Shown here in pieces: positions 26,620-36,406 of a stretch of DNA of 64,000 nt. Within the stretch, counting starts at the first letter, position 1. Each line of letters begins with the position of its first letter. The stretch is from the NCBI GenBank assembly GCA_948436975.1, contig CAOJJB010000002.1, positions 1 through 64,000 on the forward strand, in the 5' to 3' direction. Source of the DNA: an uncultured Clostridium sp. (GTDB lineage Bacteria; Bacillota; Clostridia; TANB77; CAG-508). A model generated the notes under the pieces. The model made no database searches. It saw nothing but the letters and a program-made list of their open reading frames with translations, and was not told the DNA's origin. A program made the translations under genes and the position numbers.

Positions 26620-27021
26620 TTAACTAGGATGTAGAAATGAAACATGTGTTGCTAAATACAAAACGAATATTATTGGAATAATAATTATAAAAATTCCAAT
26701 AATAAACAATATTCTAATCCTTTTTTTTATCTTTAGAGTTTCGCTATCTTCGTTATAGATTATAATATATTTATTTACAAATTTAATAAGTAGTACAATG
26801 ATTATTGGATCAATAACAAATAATAATCCTCCATAAATTATAAATGGGATAAATAAGACTACTAATCTTGAAGAATCACTTATCAAAGAAAATTTTTCTA
26901 TTAACTTAAAACAAATTGTATTAATATCAGGTGCTACAATTAAAGTAAAAAATATTGTTAGTGTAAATATAACTACATACCATATTACTTTGGTCATTTG
27001 AACTTTGGTAGGTAATTTCAT
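26620..27021 (-). CDS. Integral membrane protein
   Basis: The product is 133 aa with three predicted membrane segments (about residues 12-29, 48-82 and 101-126). ATG follows AGGAGGAAAAAATT. No family recognised. It belongs to the transfer operon and might be an accessory channel component. Confidence 0.6.
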   Translation of the reverse strand: MKLPTKVQMTKVIWYVVIFTLTIFFTLIVAPDINTICFKLIEKFSLISDSSRLVVLFIPFIIYGGLLFVIDPIIIVLLIKFVNKYIIIYNEDSETLKIKKRIRILFIIGIFIIIIPIIFVLYLATHVSFLHPS

Positions 27022-27068
27022 AATTTTTTCCTCCTACTCAACAATACAATATATTTAATTTTCAAACT

Positions 27069-27275
27069 TTATCGACCTTCTTGTAAACTTGCAAGAACAG
27101 CAAATCCTAATCCATAAAATGTTATAATTCCTATAATTGCTGCTATTAGTAATGCTACAAAAAGTTTTATAGCAATTTTAATATTTGTACTATTTTTTGC
27201 TTTTTTTATTATAAAAAGTAATTGTACTAAAAAAACAATTACAAATATAATTAATGGATATAATATTAACTGCAT
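27069..27275 (-). CDS. Small two-segment membrane protein
   Basis: The product is 68 aa with two hydrophobic segments (residues 1-23 and 35-60). ATG follows GGAGAGAATACAAAT. Too short to assign. It ends QEGR. Confidence 0.55.
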   Translation of the reverse strand: MQLILYPLIIFVIVFLVQLLFIIKKAKNSTNIKIAIKLFVALLIAAIIGIITFYGLGFAVLASLQEGR

Positions 27276-27293
27276 TATTTGTATTCTCTCCTT

Positions 27294-28079
27294 CTATTCT
27301 TCAGTTATTTCTATTGATTTTAGTTCTAATTTATCTAAAGGCATATCTAAACTTTCATATTCTACTTTTACATTTTTTCCTTTTTCTAAATTTCCTATTA
27401 TTTGAGTATTATCTGTTATATAGGCTTTTACTGCAAATGGATAATTATATCCTGTGTCAGTATGCGTGTCATCTTCCAAACTATATTTTAAATATAGATG
27501 TCCAGATTCAGTATAAGCATCTCCAATGGTTACTACTGAAGGATATGTTCGATTGCCTTTTAACGCATCTTGTTTCATTTTATTGTAGTCATTTGATTTT
27601 AAAACAGTAATAGGATTATTTTTAGGATCAAAGTCATTATCTCCAAAACTATATCCTTTTTTACTTAAATCTCCACTACAAATAAGCAAATCTCCTTCTT
27701 CTATATAGCTAGTATCATATTCTTTTAATGTAAAATAATCGATACATTTTTGTTTTATATCAGTAATATTTGCTCTCGTATATTCTTCCATTTCAAAACC
27801 AAATTCTCCAAAATGTTGACCGTTAAATATGTATATATATCCATTGTGATGTAATTCTACCATTCCTTGAATATATACATCTTTAACAACTTCCGTTATT
27901 TCATTTTGCCTAGATGTATCATATATAATATTTCCTTCTTTATCATATATAACGGAACTATCTTCTTTAAATTCAGTCTCATTTATTTGTGTATTTTTAT
28001 TAAAGATTAATATTCCTAATAATATAGCTATTATTAATATAATACAAAGTACTGCAATTATTATTTTTTTCTCTTTCAT
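27294..28079 (-). CDS. Membrane-anchored extracellular protein
   Basis: The product is 261 aa. ATG follows GAAAGGATGATTAGAT. An N-terminal anchor (IIIAVLCIILIIAILLGILI) is followed by an extracellular alpha/beta domain with no lipobox cysteine. No family recognised. Lies between virD4 and small membrane genes. Confidence 0.6.
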   Translation of the reverse strand: MKEKKIIIAVLCIILIIAILLGILIFNKNTQINETEFKEDSSVIYDKEGNIIYDTSRQNEITEVVKDVYIQGMVELHHNGYIYIFNGQHFGEFGFEMEEYTRANITDIKQKCIDYFTLKEYDTSYIEEGDLLICSGDLSKKGYSFGDNDFDPKNNPITVLKSNDYNKMKQDALKGNRTYPSVVTIGDAYTESGHLYLKYSLEDDTHTDTGYNYPFAVKAYITDNTQIIGNLEKGKNVKVEYESLDMPLDKLELKSIEITEE

Positions 28080-28130
28080 ATCTAATCATCCTTTCAGATT
28101 ACTATTAATTAAAATGATTATATCATATAT

Positions 28131-29872
28131 TTAAAAAGTATCCCAGTCTATTTTAGGTTTCTTCTTAGTTTTTCTCTTTATCTTTTCCTTTTTACTATTA
28201 ACTTGTACTTTTTCAGGCATATTTTTAGTCCATTTAGGGGTATATTCCAAAACAGAACTATCTTTTAGTTTTTTTGCAAGTGGATGTTCTGTATATCTCA
28301 TTTTGTCTAGTAATAAAGGCTTATTTCCTCGCAAAATCACCAATAATTGTGTAGCTGCCATTCTTAATATTTCGTCTTTATTAAGCAAATTTCTTTGTAA
28401 AGTTGTTATATTTTTTTGACCAAATTCAAATTCTCCTTCAAGTCCAGCATCTTTTTTTATACTTTGAGTTTCAACGGTTGATACACCAACTAAATCACAA
28501 AAAAAGCCGAGCTGTTAAAGTATCTGTTGTTCCTAAACTAATTCTTGTATCACAGTTTCCAACTATCTCATCAGATAAACCATTTGGATAGCGATTGTCT
28601 AATTGCCCGTTTATTTTGTGTGATAGGAATTAAGGAAATACCGGCGACTGCGCACCGTGCTTATCTTCCTGTTAAAATCAGATATAGAACCTATGTTTGC
28701 GAATTCGTCTAAAAAACAAAATACTTCGTTTTCACATTTTCCAGTAGGTTGTGAATCAGCATATCTAACTAATTTGATAAACAAAAATGTAAAAAACAAA
28801 GAGGACAAGAAATCATTGGAGGAATCAACATCACTTGTTACAATATAATAAATACAATGTTTCTTTCCTGGCAATATTAAATCAATATCACTTTCATTTG
28901 TTAGTTTTTGTAAATCTTCATTTTGAAAGGGTTGTAGTCTAGTTCCAAGACCTGTAATGACTGATGCTTTTATCGTATCGCTACCACTTGCAAAAATATT
29001 ATAACTCATTCTTGCTGGGTGATCTTGTGGCATTTTCTTAAATATATTGTCTATCTCTTCAATGTTGCCGTTTGCAATATGATGGTAGACATTAGTTAGC
29101 GTATTTTTATCAGATAAATTCTCCAAAAAATAGAACAAAAAAGCCTTTAGCAGATTTTCTTCAGCACGAGGCCAAAAGTCGTCTTTGCCACTTTTCTTTT
29201 GTGTATTGCTAATAATTACATTTGCCGTTGTTTGAATATCTGTTATAGTTTCATTTTCTCCTAATGGATTCCAACGGTCAGAGTGTCGCATATCTTTTAA
29301 ATTAAAGACTTTGACAGTATAACCAATATTCCTAAAATAACTAGATGTAGTTCGATAAATTTCTCCGTTTTGGATCAGTGCAAATAATTGATTTTTTATA
29401 TTTAGAAAGTTCAAGCAAATTCGTCAATAAAAATGAAGTTGTTTTCATACTTCCGACTACTACCAAAAACAGCAATATTTTTATTAAAGTAACTGTCAAA
29501 TGGTAGTTTTACAATATAATTATTTAATTTTCCTAAAATAATACCAGGTACATCATTTATTCCAAGTACTTCTTTTAATTCAGTTTCATTCATCCAATTT
29601 GATGTTCCATAAGTTCCATCTTCTGTTTTAAAATTAATACCTTTATTTTCGTTTTCCTTTTTGAATAGTACAAGTAATATGTCTATAATAATAAAAATTG
29701 AAATAAGGGCAATTATGAAGCAAATTAGTACATATAAATTATTAGTAAGTAAAATATCTCTTTCAAAGCATATATTTAAAATACTAATATAATTTTTTAT
29801 ATTGATATCTAGTACAATATTTAAGATTAAACAAAAAAATAAAAATATGTAAAAACATATCTTCTTAATCAT
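28131..29872 (-). CDS. virD4: VirD4/TraG coupling ATPase, five CGG +1 shifts
   Basis: VirD4 couples the relaxosome to the secretion channel. ATG 29872 overlaps the previous gene by eight bases and leads into membrane segments. Five CGG codons are each in frame after the previous shift: 29455-29453 gives Walker A GSSGSMKTTSF; 29367-29365 gives TDPKGEIYRTTSSYF; 28643-28641 gives STVRSRGISLIPI; 28609-28607 gives QNKGQLDNRYPNG; 28509-28507 gives TLTAGFFCDLVGV. Walker B is FCFLDEFANIG. The rebuilt protein is 578 aa, a normal VirD4. Read as ordinary triplets it would be four useless fragments. Confidence 0.92.
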
Positions 29873-30780
29873 AAACTCTGCGTTCTTTGTCAATGTATTC
29901 TTCCAAGTCAATTGCAATATATCTAGCTGTTGGGAGTTCTTTTTTTAATTCCTTTTCCAGTTGTGTATCGCAAATAATATCAATACTTTTATTTCTATTT
30001 TCTCTTAAAAATTGTTTGATTCTATTTATTTTTTCAGTATCTAAAAAGTAAAAATATGCAATATAGGTCTTTTTATAATCTGTATAATCACAAAAAGCAT
30101 ATTCTGCTAAAACAACCTTATTCCTATAATACTTATTCATAATTCTAGCCCAATTTATACTATGCAAATATTTTAATCTTTCTCTATTTTCAATTGTATC
30201 TGTAATAATTAGAACTTGATTCATACCGAAAGCAAAATCATTTACATTAATTTTTGACGCATCATGAGTTAATACAATAATATTTTTATAGCACTTTTCC
30301 TTTTGAATGTCATAAACTACTGACATTACATATTTAGAATCTTGTTCTTCTGTAATTTGGTAAGTCAAATATTCAAAACCATTTATTTCAAATATTCCTA
30401 TAAATCTTCTAGCTGTAATAGTAAATTGTTCTTTATCTTTTATATTAAAAGAAGGGGTAAAGGTAACTAATTCACATTTATTATAAAATGCGCCTAGATT
30501 ACTAATTTGTAATAACCTAGATAAATATTTTTTATTTCTATTTCTTTTGTTATATGCAAAGTTAAATAATCTACAATATTCAATGCCTATTTCGTCAAGC
30601 ATTAAATTTGTTTTTACTTTCTTGATAAAATTCTTGTCAATTAGATTATTAACTCTATTTCTATAATAATATTTGCTAGAGGGAAAAAAGTATTGACTAT
30701 CTGCCATACTTAAATATTGAAACTTAGCAATGAATTTTATCAATTCAATTTCATCTTCACCGATTTGGAAAATAGTTCAA
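29865..30780 (-). CDS. Replication-relaxation-like wHTH protein, one CGG +1 shift
   Basis: TTG 30780 follows GGAGGTGATTTT, reads six codons, meets CGG (30762-30760) and would stop at TGA. A +1 shift gives MNYFPNGEDEIELIKFIAKF and continues to 29865, 304 aa. The N-terminal winged-helix pattern (IAKFQYLSMADSQYFFPSSK, YYRNRVNNLIDKNFIKKV) resembles the replication-relaxation family; the C-terminal alpha/beta half has runs such as NIIVLTHDASKIN and QVLIITDTI. It lies beside a strong hairpin that could be oriT and directly before virD4. The family call is tentative. Confidence 0.65.
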
Positions 30781-30828
30781 AAAATCACCTCCAATTAACT
30801 TAAAAAATTTTTCAATAAATTGTCCGTT

Positions 30829-30867
30829 GGTAAGATATTCGATAGCATACGCTATCGCCTACTTACC
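30829..30867. other. Two-part inverted repeat, candidate oriT
   Basis: GGTAAG (30829-30834) pairs with CTTACC (30862-30867). Nested within, CGATAGC (30840-30846) pairs with GCTATCG (30851-30857) around ATAC. It lies in a 174-bp gap (30781-30954) upstream of the wHTH gene. There is no T-run, so it is not a terminator. An oriT or operator fits, but no relaxase is visible in the window. Confidence 0.4.
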
Positions 30868-30954
30868 TCCACTCAAAAAACTATCAAATTGATTTTTTAA
30901 AATCCTTTAGTAGCAACGATTTGCTCATTTCACTACCTATCAAATTTTGTTGAA

Positions 30955-31578
30955 TTAGAAACTATCAAAAATTTGATACTTTTTGAAACTGTTTTTTTCT
31001 AAATTTGGAATGATTTTTTTGCTATCACATACATAAATTTCTGTGTGTGGAATTTCAGAAAATTCACCTTTCACACAATAAGACATTTTTGTTGCGTTAT
31101 CATCTTCAACAACTTTACTTAAAACTAAAGCATCTGCAATTGGTTTTATATATTTATTATCGACATCCCAACCAACTATTTTGTCAAATATCTTGATATA
31201 GATAAAAATTTCATTTTCAAATAAGTTGCTAAATTTTTTAGTACATTCAGCAACATTTAATAAAATTCTTTTATGTGTATGTGTTTTTTGATTTTTTAAA
31301 CTTTTATATGATGGTAATACTTCAGGAACATATATTTTTAATATTCCATTATTAAAGTTTGCCTTATATTCATTATCAATTGTTTTTATTTTTTCATATT
31401 CAAATTCAACATTTTGGTTATATAGCTTAATTTCAGCTAATATATTATATCTAGTTCTTTCAAAATTCATTAAAAAACTTTCTATTTGTAAATCAGTTAA
31501 ACTATTATTTCTTATCATTAAATCTATATTTTGTTGTAGATTCAATAAATTTTTCTGTAAATTTTCACTTATAATCAT
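30955..31578 (-). CDS. DUF6100-like protein with RusA-like region
   Basis: The product is 207 aa. ATG follows AAGGAAAGGACTTTATTT. The N-terminal 90 residues are helical. The C-terminal part has IKIFDKIVGWDVDNKYIKPI, then ADALVLSKVVEDDNATKMSY, close to the RusA resolvase pattern (DVDN...K...DAL...DD). In my memory this arrangement is annotated as DUF6100 in Firmicutes ICEs. Nuclease activity is inference. Confidence 0.6.
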   Translation of the reverse strand: MIISENLQKNLLNLQQNIDLMIRNNSLTDLQIESFLMNFERTRYNILAEIKLYNQNVEFEYEKIKTIDNEYKANFNNGILKIYVPEVLPSYKSLKNQKTHTHKRILLNVAECTKKFSNLFENEIFIYIKIFDKIVGWDVDNKYIKPIADALVLSKVVEDDNATKMSYCVKGEFSEIPHTEIYVCDSKKIIPNLEKNSFKKYQIFDSF

Positions 31579-31640
31579 AAATAAAGTCCTTTCCTTAAAA
31601 TATTATTGAAGGGCAATACAAAAAGGAAAACACTTTATTT

Positions 31641-31913
31641 CTATTCTTCGTTTTCGATAAATTCGTCATAAGCTGCAAAAACTGCATCTGTAAGTTCTTC
31701 TCGAACTTTGCTATTTAAAGGATGGCACATATCACGATATTGTCTTTCCTCATTTACTAATTTTCTTGATGGCATTGAGATAAATCTGCCTCTTTCATTT
31801 TCTAATAATGTGATTCCTCTAATAATAAACTTTTCACTTAAAATAACATTAGCATACGCTAAAACTGGTCCTCTCTTTTTTGCTCTAAAAATTTTAACAT
31901 TTGTAATTTTCAT
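31641..31913 (-). CDS. spoVG: SpoVG family regulator
   Basis: The product is 90 aa, normal SpoVG length. MKITNVKIFRAKKRGPVLAY and FIIRGITLLENERGRFISMP are the SpoVG signature; DMCHPLNSKVREEL ends the domain. ATG follows ATAGGAGGATT. SpoVG binds nucleic acid and affects division and gene expression. Its presence in a transfer operon is common in Firmicutes ICEs. Confidence 0.9.
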   Translation of the reverse strand: MKITNVKIFRAKKRGPVLAYANVILSEKFIIRGITLLENERGRFISMPSRKLVNEERQYRDMCHPLNSKVREELTDAVFAAYDEFIENEE

Positions 31914-31975
31914 AATAAAAATCCTCCTATAAATTTATTTTTGAAGGGCAAATTTATAGTAAATTACTAACTTTT

Positions 31976-34556
31976 CTATTTACCTGTTTTAGGCAAAATT
32001 TCTTCGTGTTTTTCTTGTGGTATATGCGTAATTGTAGTCCATTTGCTGTTAGCTTCAGCAGTTACACCATAGTAAACACCTACTGTCTTTGTATGATTAG
32101 TAAAAGTATCATTTTCTTTTAAAGTGTCAAATGATTTACATTGCATTGTTGGACTTGTACTTTCTTTAAATCCTTTTTCTACTTTTCCAAAATCATACAT
32201 TGTTTCAGTAATATATTCGTCCTCTGCAAGTTCTATTGTTGTAAAGTCTAAATCGTAGTTTTCTTTTGTACTTAGATTATCTCTAAATAAGATATAATCT
32301 TCTGACTTATTTGTTTTATAAAATACTTTATAAGTTAAGTCTTGATTCCAAGTACCAGTTGTCATTTTTTCTAGTCTAATATAGTCAGTTGGTATATAAT
32401 CAAACCATTTAAAGTTTTCTAAAAATACATTTGATGCGTTTCCTACATTTGTAAAAGTATAATCAACTTTTTCTCCTGGTTTAATTTCTGTTGTACCTTC
32501 TTTTTCAACTGTTACCTCAATATCTGTACTATCATTTTCAATAGTTATAGGGACAATTTCATGATTTTTAACTATTTCAAATTCAAAAGTATTTTCATTC
32601 AATAAATAATAAACAGAACCTGTATCTAATTCTTTTAGATAGTATTTTCCTTTGTAGATATCTTTACTTGTTGCTTTTCCTAAACTATCTGTGGTTAATG
32701 TTTCAATTAAATTATTATCTTGATTATATAGTCCAAATACTGCTCCTTCTATCTTTTTATCTTTATCTTTTGAATCAACTTTTGTAATTTCAACATTTCC
32801 TCTAATTCTTTCGTTTTCAAATACAACATCTTTTATTTGATTTTCTTCTAATGTAATTGTTTTTTCTTCATTGGTTATGGCATATTCCTCACTTGTTTCT
32901 GTTTCTACTAATTTTAAACTTTCATAATCTCTTAATGGATATTTTTGTGTAAGTGCTTCGCCGTTTTCGTTTGTAACAATAGTTTCTAATAAGTTATTGT
33001 CTTTATCAAAAACATTAAATTTAACACCTTCTAATTTTATTTGGTTGTTATCTTTATCAACTTTTATTATTCTTATTTGTCCCTTTTTAAGTTCATTTTC
33101 AATAATGTTTTCTTCTGTTGTATCCCATTTAACCTCAACTGTTTTGTCAGCTGCTAAGTTGTACCATTTTCCTGTATTTTTTTCAATTAGTTTATATTCT
33201 CCAATTCTTAAGTCATTTACTTGGAACTCTCCGTCTACATTGGTTGTATAAGTTCCTATAACTCTTTTAAATTCTTCTGAATATAAATCAAAATCGACAT
33301 TTCCCAAAGCAATTTTGTGATTATCTTTATCTACTTTGTAAACCTTTAAATTTCCTCTTTTGTGTTCATTTGTTATAGTTTTAGTAGTAGTTTTATTATA
33401 TTCGACATCTATATCAAAAGTAGATTTATTTAAAATATATTTATCATTTGTTGCAATTTCTTTTAGTATATATTTTCCTTGATACAACATTGAAAAACTA
33501 GCTTTTCCGTTTTTATCTGTTGTTACATTTCCTATAACTGTTCCATCAGGTTTTTGTAATTGGAATGTAACACCTTCAATACCACCTCTTGTTTCAGCAT
33601 CTATTTTATCAAGCTGAATTTTGCCAGTATTCGTTTTTACATTTAGTTTTGCTTGACCTGATACATCTCCAAACGGATCATAAGTCAACATGTAATCTTG
33701 TGTTCCAGGTACTGTTATTCTTCCATAAAATACTGGATAATTTTTGCATTTTGCTCTTAATACCACTGTTACATTTACATCTTTATCCAATTGTGATTTT
33801 GGAATTTTAACCTTAAAATGTTCATTTCCTCCAAATGTTGATTTTTCTGTGTTTGACATATTAGTAATTTTACTTCCGTTTGGCATTCCTGCTGTTGAAA
33901 TTATTGAATATTCGCTTGTTTCAACTGGACTGTCAACGACATATTCTTGTGAATAATAATCGCCATCTTCAAAAAATGAACCTATTTTATTTGCTTGAAC
34001 ATCTGTATTCATAGGCGTTTGATTTCCGTTTCTACCGAATGTTTACAAGATTAACAATTGCATTTTTTATAGCAACACCTTGTGCATCGCCACCCTGATA
34101 ATAAGAACTTGGATCTCGATTGTAAAGGATGCAGTAAACGGCTTGCTTTGTAGCAACGAAAGCATCTTGATAATTTGCAACACCCATTGCTTCAGGTGAT
34201 TGGTAAGGATAACCATTTATTGCGACACGCCATAAACGAACATCGTTCATAACCTCATTTACATTAACACCATAGCTTTCTCCAGCTTGTGGAGTTCCAA
34301 CACCTGGTGCATCTTTATCAAGACAATAAGCTGGGTATTGTCTGCCACCTTGCTCATAGTAAGCATAGTGAGTTATGATATAAGACCAAGCGTGTTGGTT
34401 AGTATCATAAAATTGCAAATGCCTTCCACATTCGCCACCATTTCTAACAACTGCTGAATTAATTTCAACAGCATTTACGAAATTTGAAAATGTTGATAAT
34501 AATGTTAGTATTAGCATTAAAATTGCCATACTTTTTTTTGTTATTTTTTTTAACAT
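31976..34556 (-). CDS. Thioester/Cna-B surface adhesin ending LPKTGK, one CGG +1 shift
   Basis: ATG 34556 gives a signal peptide (MAILMLILTLLSTFSNFVNA) and a TQXA-type thioester domain (YPAYCLDKD and VATKQAVYCIL, Cys-Gln partners). It meets CGG (34037-34035) directly before TAG. A +1 shift gives NIGRNGNQTPMNTDV and joins the frame to 31976, 859 aa. Several Cna-B/SpaA repeats follow (for example GKIQLDKIDAETRGGIEGV, GNLKVYKVDKDNHKIALG). It ends EEILPKTGK and stops, so the sorting motif lacks the usual membrane segment. A sortase gene lies 0.8 kb upstream. Likely role: cell contact during mating. Confidence 0.8.
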
Positions 34557-34613
34557 AATAAAATCCTCCTTTTTCCATTAAAAATAGACACTTTCATAAG
34601 TGCCTATAATTTT

Positions 34614-35309
34614 TTAAAATATATAACATTCTGTCATTATAAATTGTCCGTTGTTGTAATAATCTTCGGCATAAACTCTAATCGTACCAAAAGAATATTT
34701 TATAAAGTTGATTACTCGTGATTCTGCGAAAGTGAATTGATTTGTTTTAGTTCTTATTGATGGGTCTACTTGTATAGTATATCCGTGTGTTTTCATATTG
34801 TCAGATGGGTTATTGTTAATTACACTTTTTATTCTATTAATCATTGTGTCATTTCTAACAAATTTTTCTCCCTCTGCTTTTGTAGTTTGAGTTTGTGCCT
34901 GTGTTGTAGTAGTTTGTTTTTGTGGAGTATTTGCCACACTTTGCTGGGTTGTCTGTTGTTTTTGACTTTGTACTGGTGTACTTTTCTGTGTTTGCTTTTG
35001 ATTTACAGTTGCAGTTTTACTCTCATTTGGTTTGACTGTATTTACTTGTGATGTTTCTGTCTGTTGGTTATCAGCTACTTTTGGCTGTTCTTCTGTTTCC
35101 TCTGTAACTGCTTCAGCAATTTCCATATTTGCAAAATCCTCTAATTGTTCATCTGTTTGTTCCTGTGTAGTATTATCAGCTGTAGTATCAGCAATAGTTT
35201 CTTTGGCGTTCATTTTACTTTTTACAGTAAACAATATCCCCAATAAACAAATTACACTAACCATTAGTAAAATAACGATTCTACTAATTAATTTTTTCTT
35301 ATTTTTCAT
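34614..35309 (-). CDS. Membrane-anchored protein with T/Q-rich linker
   Basis: The product is 231 aa. N-terminal anchor (ISRIVILLMVSVICLLGILF), then about 100 residues of T/Q/E/K low complexity, then an 80-residue C-terminal domain (FVRNDTMINRIKSVINNNPS, INFIKYSFGTIRVYAEDYYN). The linker looks like a spacer through the wall. Domain not recognised. Part of the surface cluster with sortase and adhesin. Confidence 0.6.
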   Translation of the reverse strand: MKNKKKLISRIVILLMVSVICLLGILFTVKSKMNAKETIADTTADNTTQEQTDEQLEDFANMEIAEAVTEETEEQPKVADNQQTETSQVNTVKPNESKTATVNQKQTQKSTPVQSQKQQTTQQSVANTPQKQTTTTQAQTQTTKAEGEKFVRNDTMINRIKSVINNNPSDNMKTHGYTIQVDPSIRTKTNQFTFAESRVINFIKYSFGTIRVYAEDYYNNGQFIMTECYIF

Positions 35310-35391
35310 AAAACATCACCCTTTCTTATTTTTATTAGTATATAGGGTAACATGTTTTATATCATTTTGACAATGCTCAAAAGAAAATTTT

Positions 35392-35973
35392 TTATTTTTC
35401 TTCTAATGCTTGAACGCAAAGCCTTTGGTCAGGTTGTTTTCTAACACAAGTTAATAAAGTTAAAATATTTTCATTACTTTTTTCTAATTTTGACCAATCT
35501 GTTGCAGAAATTTGTGTAATACTATTAACTTTATATTTTTTTGTGCCTAAAAAACTTGTATAGGTTATTTTGTCGCCATTTTCTAAAGTATATAATTTAG
35601 CCCAATAATTACTAGAATTATGAGCTGCTAAACATACATTGCCATTTAAGTATGAAGAGTTATCAAAGTGTCCTACACCTTTATCAAGTGTTTTTAGTGT
35701 AGTTCCCTCATAAATCAAACCCTTAAAACCTATCTTGTCAATTTCAATAACACCAATTACAGTTTCGCCATCAATTTTTAGCTTTAAGTCATCATTATTG
35801 GTGCAATTATCTATTCTTTCTTGAACATTATTGTCAGAGTAAATTTCACACACACTGTCAACTTTTCTTTTATTAGCAAAATGTTTTACAATAAAAAATG
35901 TTGATATAATTGCAATAATGATAACTATTACTATAACTGATATTGTGATAGCTTTTTTTATGTTTTTACTCAA
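35392..35973 (-). CDS. Sortase
   Basis: The product is 193 aa. An N-terminal membrane anchor is followed by GVIEIDKIGFKGLIYEGTT, the catalytic His in VCLAAHNSS, the catalytic Cys in LTLLTCV and the Arg in DQRLCVQAL. Size and motifs suggest a class B/D-type enzyme. ATG follows AAAGGAGGCGATAAAAATTG. It could process the LPKTG protein at 31976-34556, although that substrate lacks a membrane tail. Confidence 0.85.
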   Translation of the reverse strand: MSKNIKKAITISVIVIVIIIAIISTFFIVKHFANKRKVDSVCEIYSDNNVQERIDNCTNNDDLKLKIDGETVIGVIEIDKIGFKGLIYEGTTLKTLDKGVGHFDNSSYLNGNVCLAAHNSSNYWAKLYTLENGDKITYTSFLGTKKYKVNSITQISATDWSKLEKSNENILTLLTCVRKQPDQRLCVQALEEK

Positions 35974-36012
35974 TTTTTATCGCCTCCTTTCGTTCAAAAA
36001 TAATAGAACTAG

Positions 36013-36384
36013 CTAATTATCTAGTTCTAAAATACTTTTAATATATTTTGAAATTTCGGAAAACTGACTAGGATTTGTAATTTTTTTAATTACATCGTCT
36101 AAATCAAAAGGATCAAAGACAAAATCATAAATTCCTAAAGTTAAGGCATCTTTTAGCTCTTTGACCTTATCATTTTCCAAAATTAAAATAACTTGTAAAT
36201 TTTTTTCTCTAACTTTAAACATAAAGTCTTTGAAATTATATTTATTAGGTTGAATAGTAGCAATTAGAGTTGTTGCTTGTTGTTCTTCTAAAATATAATC
36301 AGGGTAATATACAATTCTACTATTTTCAATTTTTTTGCTTAAATCTCTATCTAATTGTTCATTATCTGTAAATATTAAAACCAA
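36013..36384 (-). CDS. Receiver-like domain protein
   Basis: The product is 123 aa. TTG 36384 follows AAGGAGGTTTTTTAAA; an upstream ORF extension is the wrong frame of the M23 gene. Rossmann-like alternation: LVLIFTDNEQLDRDL, TLIATIQPNKYNFKDFMFKV, NLQVILILENDKVKELKDAL, GIYDFVFDP. It resembles degenerate receivers such as the N-terminal part of CpaE-type proteins. Role unknown. Confidence 0.55.
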   Translation of the reverse strand: MVLIFTDNEQLDRDLSKKIENSRIVYYPDYILEEQQATTLIATIQPNKYNFKDFMFKVREKNLQVILILENDKVKELKDALTLGIYDFVFDPFDLDDVIKKITNPSQFSEISKYIKSILELDN

Positions 36385-36406
36385 TTTAAAAAACCTCCTT
36401 AAAAAT

